Shown here piece by piece: positions 36,135-47,850 of a stretch of 64,000 nt of DNA. Both the position numbers and the translations under genes were made by a program. How positions within the stretch are numbered: the stretch's first letter is position 1; each line of letters begins with the position of its first letter. The DNA comes from Vanilla planifolia (lineage: Eukaryota > Streptophyta > Magnoliopsida > Asparagales > Orchidaceae), in contig CM043869.1 of the NCBI GenBank assembly GCA_023846275.1, positions 38,900,737 to 38,964,736 of the forward strand, in the 5' to 3' direction. The notes under the pieces were generated by a model. It did not search any database. It was not told the DNA's origin and was given only the letters and a program-made list of their open reading frames with translations.

Positions 36135-39100
36135 CTAAGAAAGGTTAGAGTCTGTTCTTTTGAGCCTCATACAAGCACAGAACCGGCGTTTCTGTTGCCT
36201 AAGGTCGCTTCTTTTTCCATAAATCAGGTCCTTCAATGGGATTCTTGATCGTCTTTCGAAGATGCCTTTGGCAGCCTTGCGTTCTTCATGTTGTTCTTCC
36301 TGGAGATTTGACAGGATGCAGTAGAGCTTCTGCAGTTTCAGGTCCAAAGCATTTATCTTTTCTGAAGCACTCTGTATTTGCTCCAAAGCTTTCCTTCTGC
36401 TCTTTTTGCTGTCAGAGGACAAAGTGAAGTTCATTGCCATTTTGGAGAGTTTGTAGTTGAAATCAGTCAACTTCTTGATTCCTCCTTCAGCCTCTTTCAC
36501 TCCTGTCTTGATGGCATTTAGCTCAGAAATTGAAAGTTGACATTTCGTATCAGAAGTTTGAATGCTAATTTTCAGTTCCTTTAAACAATTTTGTAGAGCT
36601 ACCAACCTCCTAGCATCGGCAGAGACACTACAATTGACCCATTTTATCCATGCTTGGTGGGATTCAGTACAACATGCAGGGTAAGCTAGATTGTCAACAC
36701 TGGTCTCTTTCTGTAGAACAAGCTCATCAGAAGGTTTTTCACTCCTTTCTACATCCATCTTGCTTATATTGTCATACCACAGATCCGTTTCAGTTCCAGG
36801 TTTCCATACCTCAATAGCAAGATGATCTTTTTCGACACTAAAACTAGGTTCAAGCCCACAACTACTTAGCACATGATCAAGTTCTATATCCTTCATCTGC
36901 TCATGCTTCACCCTGGAGAGCATGCCATCATCTTTCAACAGTACATTATCATCGCTATTATTGCCAGTGTCAACATCATTTCTCAAATCCAAGATTATAT
37001 CCTTTTGAGCTTGTGCTGACCTCGTGCTTCTGCTAGTTACTCTTGCTTTGCTTTTTGTTGTTGACAAATTCACATTGGCATCTGAATGAACCCGTTCTTC
37101 ATCTAGATGTCTTTCTGTATCTGCTACAGCTTTCTGAAGCACCTTGACTTTTCCACGCAATTTTTTTAGCTCGATGATTCCAGCTGAAGCTCGAGGGCTG
37201 TTGTGTTGCCCACGCATTTGAATACTCTTCTTGCGCTTAAGTGATGAAAGTAAATTTCCCTGCTAAAGTGTAACACATGTTAACTATTTTTCACTTGGAA
37301 CATTGTTTTGAATCTTAAAATGTTGCATAAGAAGCCACTTTTTCATTTATAAATAAATGGAAGACATAATATAACTTGACTTTTGTGAGGACTTTATGAA
37401 GGCTCCATTTTAAGGCAAGTTTAAAATCTAAAAAAACTTGTTAATATTATAATAAAACGGTTACCTGTTTTCTCTTACTGTTCAAAATATGAAGATTTGT
37501 CAACGCAAGGGTTTTTTCCTCTAGAGAGGCCATTTCACTTTCCAATGAAGCTACAAGGGGAACATAAGCATTCAATTCAGCCTTCAGCTTCTTATTTTCC
37601 CTTTCAAGAGAAACAAACTTCCCTTTATAATCCTCTAGAACTTTTCGGAGAGCAACTTCTTCAGTTGGCATCTTAAACTCCACAATGTCAATTGAATTAA
37701 ATATCTGCATGATTTCAATTAACTTCTCCTTGAATATCAACTCCATAATTGATGCAGCATGAAGTTCATCAAGCAACTTCACAGAATCCTTGTTGTAATG
37801 GCTAAGCTTTTCTGTAGCCATCTGGAGTTCAGATGCCAGGTTGTTTTCCCTGGTTTTAAGTTTTTCCACCACTTTTTGCAATTTGTGAAGTTCCTCTCTT
37901 AGCATTTCATTAGAATGTTGCTGAAATCCAATATCATGAATTTTGCAGGCACCATCTTCCGACAGCAAGGAAACATACCTCTCGAACTCTTCTCGAACAA
38001 CCTTGGTCTCTTCGATCTCATCAACAGTTTTCCCAAGCTTCATAGGAACTTCTGGAATTTGGATGCCTTGGAACCCTTTTTCTCGCTGCTCCAACAACTG
38101 CTTCCCAGCATCAGGTTCTAGATTCAATCTTCCTAAGGCAGATCTAGCTTTATGGATTTTATCTTCAAGAAGCCCTATGTGGGTTTTGAACTCTTCCTTT
38201 ATATGCATATTTTCAGCTTCCAAGACTCTCATGCTTTTATTTACCACTCTGATCTCCTGGCCTAAGTCATTTGTGACCCTGTACAGATAATTCACATCTT
38301 TAATCAACCACTCAATTTCCAAAGTTTTTTCTGCATTAGAATTACTAAAAATTAATGATAGATGCTCCTGAGTCATAGCATTTTCGAGAATGGTTGTATT
38401 TTCTATTTCCAATGCACTGCTTCTTTCCCTAAACTCATACAACGTTTGTGACAAGAACTCATGTTCTTCAAGCAACTTCAGGATCTCAGAATCATATGCA
38501 TGACCAGTATCCTGCAAATCTGATAGCCTTCCATAGAGAAACTCCAGCTCTATGTTCAACATTTCTTCATGTTGTCTGCTCGAGTCCAAATCCTTCCACA
38601 ACTGCTCATTTAACTCCAAAAGTTCATGGTTTTTTGTTTGGAGAAAAAAAATTTCCTGAATAGTCGATGTTTCATCCTTGGAAACTAAAATAGAAGCCTG
38701 CATATCGGCAATTTTATTCAAAATAAGGTGCAACATATTGTCACTGGCATTGTCTGAACTCTCATAAACCTTCTTTGTATCATTTGCTAGCATCACATGA
38801 AGCCCATCCAAAAGCTTCTCATTACAATCTGATAGAGAAGCCAGGCCTTTCTCCCGAGAAGTCCACTCCTCTTTGAACTCCAAAAATAAATTTTCTACAC
38901 GTTTTGATTCCTCCATGTACTTCTGACATTGTTCTAAAAGAAACAGGCACTTCTCATTCAGGTCAGTTAAACATTGCTCAAATATAAACCTATCAATATC
39001 GCTCTGGAGAAATTTATACTGTGTCTCCTCAAGTTCCTCCTTGATGATCTTGTTTTCTTCTCTCACGAAATGAATCTGATTACCTAAATAGCTTATTTGG

Positions 39101-42100
39101 CTCTTGAAGGAACTTTCATGATTATCATGCTCATCTTTGCATGCTCTTAGTGGACATTTAAGCTGTTCATCGTGCTGGAATGGATCTTTATCCTCTTGAT
39201 TCACACGTGTGCCTTCTGAAATCAGAAGTCTATTCTCTAGGCTTTGCAGATGCAGACCAACTCTTTCTACCTGCCGAAATGGGGAATTGCTTCATCAACA
39301 TTTCTAATGGTAAAAATAAATGGGATTCTAGCAAATAGTATGAATATCCCGGAGATATAAAAACAATTGCAATGGAAATAATACAACCTAGAGAATGAAT
39401 CAGTTCTCAAGTTTTAGAAGCTTAATACTCACTAATTCTTTCCAGTAAATGGGCTTAAATGGTTAGTAAACACAGCCAAGCAAGAAAAAGGAAAGTTTGT
39501 ATTGGAAACATTACCTGTTTTGTATTGGAAACATTACCTGTGAAATAAGATTGCCATTGTCAGCAATAAGGAATGACTTCTGACAATAGAGAGATTGACA
39601 GGATTCTTCCAAGGTTTTCATCTTCCCCCTTAAAACTTCAAATTCAACATTTAGATCAGAAATGAAGTTCTCAAGTAGTGTGTTTTTTTCTGTGAGCTTT
39701 TCCATATTGTAAGTAACAGCCTCAACATGAGAGATCATAGCAGGCTTGACAGACATGTGGCTAAGAACAATTCCATGAAGGGATTGACAGTATTCCTCAA
39801 GACCCTTGATCTTTGCCAGTAAAATTTTCAACTGAGCATTAGTATCTGATAAGGACTCTTCTAAAACAGCATTCTTTTCCATTATGCTCTCCATAAGATT
39901 CAACTGGTGCGCATGAATAGTTTTCTCATCCTCATATCTCTTGCATGTATCTTGTAGTTCTTTATTTCCGTCATGCATTTCCTTCATCTCTGCTTGCAGA
40001 GAAATGACATTAAAGTTTACTTCCTCAATTTGTGCCACTATTTCATTGTGTCTTTCTTCTAAAACTCTTCTCTCATTCTTGAGAGACAAAATCTCTTGCT
40101 GCAGTACCCTCTTTTCCTCTTCCTGGAACTTAAATTCATCTTCAAGCCTATACTTTGATTCCTTCAACGAAATTATTTCATCCTGCAAACAAACAATCTT
40201 TGATAAAGATGAAAACTTTTTCTCATTCAAGCTTCTATTTTCATCATGAAGGTGTCTCATTTCCTCTTCCAAGCCAGTTTCCCTCAGTTCCATTCTTCTC
40301 AATTTATCTGTTAGTTCGTGTTGTGCTTCTGATAAGTCCTTTTTCTCGTTCTTGACAGTAGAAAGCTCTTGCTGATGAAAAACATTTTTATCTGCATAAC
40401 ACTGAAGCTCATCTTCAAGTTTGTGTACTAATAGGCACAGGGAAGTAATCTTTTCTTGAAGGATTTTGATTTTAGAAACAGATGAATACTTCTCCTCATT
40501 GATACCATTGTATTCACAGTCAGGATGGCTTCCTACCTCAAAGGCAGCTTTTGTCAACTCTACCCTTCCCAATTTCTCAGTTATGTTTTGAACCTCGAAA
40601 CACAAAAGTTCCATCTTTTCTTCATATTGAGCATGCAGCTCGACCATTGACTGATGTGTCCTCTCTACCTTCAACCTTTGTTTGCATTCATCATTTATGA
40701 CCTCATTGAGTCTATCCAACTCTTTTTTCTTCATGGCAAGCTCTTCTTCCTGCTTCGTTATTGTCTTTTCGAGCTTATTTATTTGCAACTGTAGAGACTT
40801 TTCCTTTATTTCAGCAAGCATGTTTCGGTTGCATTCTTCTTCAAATGATTGTTGGAGTTCATTAAACTCTTCTTCCCTCCTTGTAATCACCTCCTCTTGG
40901 CTATTTACTCTCTTCTTAAACTTTTCCAGTTCATCACGCAAGGATTTGCTCTCTTCTTGCAGAAGTAGACATTTTGCTTCAGCAAGGTTTAGCTTAGAGG
41001 TCCCTGTTGACATTTCAGCACAAGCACTTCTAAATTGTTCTTTGCTGTGCAAAATTTCAGCTTCTAGTTCAGATATCCTTCCTTGAGAAACATGGTACTG
41101 GAGGAGTGCACTTTCCATCTCAGATTTTAACTTGGAAATGGCATCCCTCAATTTAATAGACTCAGCTTCAGCTTGATCTGCACGCTTCGATTCAGAGTTG
41201 AACCTGATTTGAAGCTCTTTGTTCTCTTTAAAACAGTCTGATACTTCTTCCTGTTGCCTACTTACAACTCTGTTGAGCTTATCGAGCTCTAAATGTAGGG
41301 AAGTAGTTTTCCTTTCAAGGCCTGCACATCGTTCCTCTGCAATATTAAGTTTCGAGGTTTTTATTCTCATCTCATCGCTGAGATGCTGAAACTCTTCTTG
41401 CCTTTCGGAAATTTCCAACTCAAGGTTCGATATCATTTTCTGGGAAGCCTGATACCGAGCAACTGCTGCTTCCAACTCGGATTTCAGTTGGGAGATTGCA
41501 TCTTTCACGATTTGCAACTCAGCTTTGGCATTATCAGCATGCATCGACTCCATGGAGATCTGATCCTGTAAGTCCTTCTTTTCCTTTAAGAGCTTCTCGG
41601 TTTCTTCCACCAGTAGTTTGCATTTAGAATCTTTGGCCTCATCTTCCTTAAACTCCATAATTTTCATTACCAAGCTGTCACCAAACTTTTGCTGAGCTTC
41701 TTCATCAGCAAAAAAGCAATTAAAATGCTTCAAGCCCTCCTTGATAATTAATGGAGCAATTGCACCAAGAGATTTTCCATCCCATTGGATGTTCATCAAT
41801 TGTGCATGTGAAACAGATTCAGAAGTCTCTTCCTCGCCAATATCAAACGAACCAGAGGGAGGCTCATCAGGCAACATCAATTGAATTTCATTGGGAAAAG
41901 CCACTGCAATGGTTCGATGAGCCTGACGAAGTGCCCCAGTCACCCGATCATATCTTTCTGCTAATGCTCGATATGCTCGATAAAATTGTTCCACCAGCTT
42001 CATGAGGTCAGGCCGTTTCTTGTAATACATTTCTGCTCTCCTTGCAAATGAATCAGCATCTTCCTCTATGAGCTTTATCATTGCTTTAATTTTGTTGTCC

Positions 42101-43033
42101 ATATCTGTTAAGTTTAATCAAACAAACAAGCTCATATCATACAGAGAACAAATAAATGTCAAAGACTCGAGAAATTTCCATAGAAAGAAACGATAGGGAA
42201 AGGTAATTGACAAATAGAAAAGTAAGGTATATAAGCAAAGCAAACATGGCTATGTTGCCGAATGCTTCTACAGTAAAAGAAATAATGGAAAAAGCAAGTT
42301 TCATAACGACAGTTATTTGCATTAACCAAAATCATAGCAGCAAATGCATAATCATGCATGTAGATGCTGAAGGAAACTTTAGAAGTTTATGTATGCATAA
42401 TTGCAACTTTCTTAGAAAGATTATACGATCCTGAAGCTCATTCATTGGACAACTTCGCTAGAGATCGAAGAAAATTTAGACAGTTTAGTTCGTTATGCAT
42501 ACAATTAATTAGCTTAAAGTTCTCATAGGATTAAAGTCCTAACAAGTTTTAAGTCTGAAAATAAAATTTCTAAAATGTTAGACAAATTTCCATTAAAATG
42601 ATATAAGCATCAACATATGAAATGTTTGATTGACATAGATAAAGAATTGAAAGACACTTTTGAGGAGATGTAAAATAACAAAAGAAACAGACTAGGGTAG
42701 CTTTTGATAGCCAAGAAAACAGAGATGAAGAATAACGAAGCTATCGAGATGCAATTACTAACCTAAAGATTTGCATAAAACATCAAATAAGACTTCACAA
42801 CATTCCTGGGCCAGTGGTAACTGAGAGTATAGTACATTGAATCCAACCAATCTCCTTCGGTTCACAATGAAGCAGTACAGTTCAAAATGATGTACCATTA
42901 ACCAGTAGTAAAAAGGAAAAAGGTAGTTACCAGTTAAGTTATCCTGAAGCCATTTAGAATTCTTCGGGCTAACATGTCTTTCACACCATGAAGAATACGA
43001 GCGCTTTGGTTCGACATCCAATGTATACTCCAT
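36135..43033 (-). CDS. NET1: NETWORKED 1-type actin-binding coiled-coil protein, complete
   Basis: Four coding exons on the - strand, 43033-42931, 42104-39538, 39270-37465 and 37259-36135, join in frame to 1866 residues, close to the length of Arabidopsis NET1 proteins. The N-terminal NAB (KIP1-like) domain spans roughly residues 10-100: [20 protein letters not shown] across the first splice, then [20 protein letters not shown] and [13 protein letters not shown]. The rest is long charged coiled coil. NET1 proteins bind F-actin through NAB and link it to plasma membrane and plasmodesmata. The start was placed at [10 protein letters not shown] because the reading upstream has no family match. 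Oddities are that the normal tri-tryptophan core (SWWWDSH) reads SSWCERH, and that a 23-base tandem repeat duplicates the exon 2 donor. Confidence 0.92.
39496..39541 (-). repeat. Perfect 23-base tandem repeat duplicating the NET1 exon 2 splice donor
   Basis: Units 39496-39518 and 39519-39541 are identical and each contains CAG|GTAATG on the - strand. The donor giving exon end 39538 joins in phase 0 to the exon starting at 39270. The second donor (exon end 39515) would add 23 bases and produce a TAG across the junction. The same arrangement is in copy A, so it predates the 9 kb duplication or is shared by both alleles. Confidence 0.85.
42105..42930 (-). other. First coding intron of NET1
   Basis: An 826-base AT-rich intron inside the NAB domain, with GTAACT donor (42930) and TTAACAG acceptor (42105). 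The small open frames within it are without meaning. Confidence 0.85.
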
Positions 43034-44290
43034 GAATACAATCCCGTGAAATAGCAAACTCTAGACTTCGCCGACTAAAGCTCAATTTGGCAGAACACCA
43101 AAATCCAGAAAGGATTTAGGCAAGAGCATGGGACTATCAGGTTAAGAGCCAAAATGACAACATATTGAAAGAAGATTCCTGACAAAACCTGGAGAGCAGC
43201 AAAAACAGAAGTAAATATACCTCAATATAATTACTTGTACAACAAAACAAGTAACTATAAATGCAACAGGGCACTCAATGGAACACAAGTAATCTGAAAG
43301 AGAAGGAGCTCAGTGGTCAAAATTTGATCCTTAAGTAATAAATGAACAGAAACAAAACAAAAGCAGAAAAGCTGCAAGCAGAAACCTATCTAAGATGAAA
43401 ACTTTCCCTTTTCAGTGAAGTAGGTATGGTTTTCCAGTATGCTCTGACCATTAGAACGCCAAAAGCTTAGCTTTTAGCCGTAGGAAAAAAAATTAAAACA
43501 TTAAAACAAAAGGATGTAGCTTAACCATCAAACGAGTCACAAGTGCCCAAGAAATAGAAGAAACCAGGGGTTAGAAGACAATAACTGGTATGAAACATCA
43601 TCCTCAGATCCAAACCAAAAATTCTTCTACCAGAATACAAGAAGATCATATCAGTAGCAAATTAAACTAATAAACCAAATAAAAAAAAAATCGATGGAGT
43701 AAGAACAGATAAAATGATTAATAAGCACGACAAATGACGGCCGCTGAGTAATCAACATCCATCAGAAAGAAACAAAGATTGAAAGCAAAGCTTTAATGTT
43801 TACATCAAACAGTAAAACCAGATCTCCTTTCCTTTATGACCTAACCGACACCAAAGAACTCCCAAAAAACTCGATTTAGTAAGTTGGTTCTCGAACAAAA
43901 CAAACACTAGTGAGTGAACTACTCGAAAGAAGAAGATTATACCGATTAAAGGGAAGCAGACAACAGTGTGAAGGGAGCCTGCCTGAGTGCCGACTCATCA
44001 ACCCATCTCCGGCGTAAACAGGTAGGTCCTCGGGCACTCTTCTCTCCCCACTGGAAGTGAGAGGAGATTCTCTGTTAATACTGATGGTAGGAGGCAGAAG
44101 AAGCCATGAGTAGAAAAAAGTGATAAGAGGACAAATGAATGAATGCACTCGAAAGAGACCAAGGCAATGAGAAGCCGTCGGAGGAAAGCAGAAAAGCGAG
44201 GGAGCGAAGGCGATTCCATACCTTTCTGATTGATGATGGGTGTGCACCCTTAAGGTGTCTTTAGAATCACTGCCGACCTTAAAAAAAGGC
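43034..44290 (-). other. 5' leader and promoter region of NET1
   Basis: On the - strand a GC-richer, CT-rich stretch at 44290-43945 looks like the transcribed leader. Possible donors occur at about 44221 (AAAG|GTATGG) and 43942 (TCG|GTATAATC), implying at least one leader intron before the coding start at 43033. The 138-codon open frame at 43876-44292 has no protein-like features and is taken as leader sequence. Confidence 0.4.
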
Positions 44291-44299
44291 AATGTTATG

Positions 44300-47250
44300 T
44301 GCGTTAATCCAATTCTTAAGCCAAATTCAGTGTTTTTGACAAATATATGGTGTGGTAAAATTGCTGCAAGATGTGATTTTGGAACGTAACGGCTATAAAA
44401 TAAGAGATTTTAGGGGAATTTACAACTGTTGAAGGATGTAAATTTAGCTCATTCCTTCTACGCATGCTTTTCTTTTTAGTTGGAAAGATAGCAGAGGTCT
44501 CAATCTCAGGAAAATGCAGCAAATAAGCAGTTTGGCAATATTAAAGGCCGACTTCCTTGGTTGCGCTTGCACTCTTACCGAAAGGGATTATTTGGGTGCG
44601 TTTGATGGAAATAATGAGAATAAAAATGAAACTTTGAAAAAAAAATGTATTTTTATGTGATTTTAAAAAGGATGAAATAAGGAATTTAGTTTATTATATT
44701 TTTTATATTTATTAAAAATATATTTTTATATACATTTATATGTATATATATATATATATATATCTACATGTAATTTTGTATATTTTTAGTAACTATAATG
44801 AATTGGGTTGTAAATAAATGAAATCAAAGTTGGTTACTGAATTTTTTCTATTTAATTGTCAAGGATTAGATCAATCTTAGAATAAAAGGACTTAAGAAAA
44901 CTTAAGCATAAGTTCAATAAATATTGTCTTATCAAATAATTAAATGATGTGATAATCCAATTTTTTAAACATTTTTTTTGATAAAAATTGCTAATTAATT
45001 ACTAATATTTATGAACACAAAAGAAAACCAACAAATAAGAACATAATAGTTAAAACATGTTAGCACTTAATACAAGAATATTTTTCATATCAATAGAATA
45101 TAATAATAGTATAATCTTATAATAATATAAAAATATGATATCTATAAGATAAGTATAAAAAATAAACAATAGATGTATATGAGTTACTCAAGTAAAGTAT
45201 GATATAAAATTATAATTGAATTTCATTATCATGTATATAGATATATACTCAAATCGTTTTTTTATTTTTATAATAATGTTTCTATCCCATACTCTTTAAT
45301 TAATTCTTTTATATTATTTCTTAATTTCTTATTTTTTTATGTTAAAGGGTCATATTTTTCATATGTCACAGTTATCTCATTTCATTATCACATCTTATTA
45401 TATCATAACTTTTGTTTGTGATACATATCTATCAATTATAATCAATTAATAATATATTTTGGTATAGATCCAAAGTTTGTACTTCATCCAACACTACACC
45501 ATAATCCTATTAGTAAAAAATGGTTTATGTGCAAGGTTTTTTAAGATGAAATGAATTATCTCAAATTAACAATTAGGGAAATAACTTTGGTATACTTAAG
45601 TAATACCTCGATCTTAAAATAACAAAGAACTTTTATGAAATAATATATATGAAGTCCTATGAGAACTCCATAGTTAAACATATTAGTATTGTATTAGTTT
45701 TGAAATTGTTGACCATCTAAACACCCTTCTGTGTAAATGACAAAATCTATTGAAGTTGAGATGAGATGATTTAAGAGGACAATACCTTGAATAATGAAAT
45801 CAAAATGTCATAATTTGGCATCAAAACTGACCCCTCTACTAGTCTGATGTAGAATCAATAATAAACCAAATGCAAGCTAATGGCATGTACTTCTAAGGGC
45901 ATATGAATGAATCATCTTATGTAGATTACTAAGGGGAGGATCTTGGTTTGTACATGTCATACCTTGGTTTTAAAACATCTAAATACTTTTTAAGGCAAGC
46001 CTATGTAAGATCCCATGAAACTTTATGGTTACATGCTATGGCTATAGTAGATTTAGGATGGGCGACCATGTAGAAGTGCCCTATGTAAAAAGAAAAACCC
46101 ACTAAGGTTGAGGTGGGGTGACTTGAAGGGATAATACATTGGTATAATAAAATCAAGATGTCACAATATCATATCTTCACACAGTTCAAGACCTATGCTC
46201 ATCTAACTCTATATCATAGTGTTAGCAATGAGTTTAAAACCTATACTCATTAAGCCCTATATCATAGTGCTAATAACAATAAAAAAAAGGTCATGCTATA
46301 TATGGTACTGTATTATCTTTGACAAAACCAGTTCTTATCAAGCCATAATCTACAATATTAATTACAATCATCATGCATATTAGTTATGAGATAATGTTAT
46401 AAAGAAAATCATGTCTTTATCTTTCATATCACAACTCAGCATATAATCATGTCATATTATCATCTCAATAAATATTTCATAAGGCTAGTATGATCTTATA
46501 TATCAAAATACTATTATAAATGATATGCAAAAAGATGGCTTATAAAGTTTAACAATGTGCTCCCTTTTTCATCAATAACATGTTCTTAATTTCTTATTTT
46601 ACTAAATTTACAAACAACTATTTTTCACAAAATCATATAACTCAAATGCATCATTCATCAAGGGTGATCTACGGTATATCTAAGCACAATGGATTGTCCT
46701 TTGGTTGAGAGGGTCATTTATCTTACCTTTGCATACCGTCCTTGCTCAACGTGCCATTCGTAGGATTGGCATATAGTATGTCCTTAATGTCTAAAATTTG
46801 TTTCTTCCATTGCTTTCTTATAATTCAATTTGAAAATTCATAGAACCTAATAAAGTGCATTAAGCATTTAAGAAAACTAAAAATATTATAATATATCAAC
46901 AATTCACATATTTTCTAATGAATATTATGAGTTTCAAAACCAACTCCTTAAGATCTCAAGCTTTATATAATAGCTTATATTAATTATGAAAAAACATAAG
47001 ATCATGTATTAAATATATGCCTAACTTAACATATTAATGTGACATCCATATTATCACTATTTCTCTCAAATTTGGGTGGCACTTAGCTTCATTTTTGTTT
47101 TCACTTTTTTTAATGCAATATCAAATAGTGAAAGCATCTTCAATTTTTTTTAGATCAAGTTGTTAAAGTGATAAAAATCATTTTGAAAAAAATATTTTTG
47201 TGAAAGTAATATTTGTACAACTCATAAAAATATCGAATTGATTCTCAATT
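44300..47250. other. AT-rich intergenic DNA with diverged repeats
   Basis: No gene. 45590-45850 and 45950-46170 are two diverged copies of one motif, sharing the order 'AGGTTGAGGTGGGGTGA..ATCAAGATGTCA'. 46176-46224 and 46229-46268 form a smaller duplication (CTATATCATAGTG). A TA microsatellite lies at 44738-44762. These are probably remains of LTR elements. Confidence 0.5.
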
Positions 47251-47850
47251 ATATGTTTATTAAATCATTAAAAAATAAAAAAAAGAAAGAAATCAAGGGA
47301 TGACATAAAGCTACAAAAATTATTGAGTGATATAAGGAGGTGAAAACCATGTGTGGACGTGTTAACATGCACACAAGAAGGCACAACATGTTGGAAAGCT
47401 ATGCTCACTACTCTCATGTGACCACATCACAGTGGGTAGCAAGTGCTATGATGAGTATACCTACTATGCATGTGCATCAAACTTGCGTGCATTATGGCAC
47501 TTACCAAGACACATAATTCGGACATGATATTTAAACCTACGTGGCAAGGCACTCTCCATGCACTAGAACAATAATCATGCCTGCAAATAGTGCTTGCAAT
47601 GCAGTCTTTTTTTGTGTGTGTGCAACAACTTGTGAACATGTAAATAGGCCCTTGCAATGTTGATTTTACAGAATTAGTGATTTTTATCAAAATATTATGT
47701 TTCTTGCAGAAATTAAAATAATATATAATTTTGAATAAAAATAATATATCTAAATCTTTATATAAAGATGTAAGAATGACGAATAAAGAAATTTAATATT
47801 CTTAGAAAATTTTATCTTTTGGATAAAACTCTTTTTTTCTTTCTTAATTC
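47250..47850 (+). mobile_element. LTR-like fossil, possible solo LTR
   Basis: The region has the same word pattern as the LTR-like end of the gypsy fossil at 26760-27420 but in the opposite orientation. Both have a CA/TG-rich half with many ATGCACAC-type words, then a box resembling AAATCTTTATAAA. No coding part is attached. It is old and diverged, and exact ends were not found. Confidence 0.35.

Larger units (their letters stand above)
31084..40038. repeat. 9 kb direct duplication, copy B
   Basis: Same orientation as 1-8961 and 1-2% divergent by eye. To the left, copy B continues into the gypsy fossil. To the right it continues without interruption through the rest of NET1, so copy B is the complete locus. 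Confidence 0.95.

Noticed and set aside
37915-38663. Open frames on the + strand inside NET1 (also at 6838-7586 in copy A)
   Set aside because: They are shadows of the coiled-coil exon on the - strand.
43876-44292. 138-codon open frame upstream of NET1
   Set aside because: It lies in the probable leader of NET1 and overlaps another open frame on the same strand. It has no domain, and its composition reflects CT-rich leader DNA.
47427-47690. Cys/His-rich open frame on the - strand
   Set aside because: It falls in LTR-like repeat DNA. The Cys and His residues come from the TGC/CAC-rich words and do not form a spaced zinc motif.
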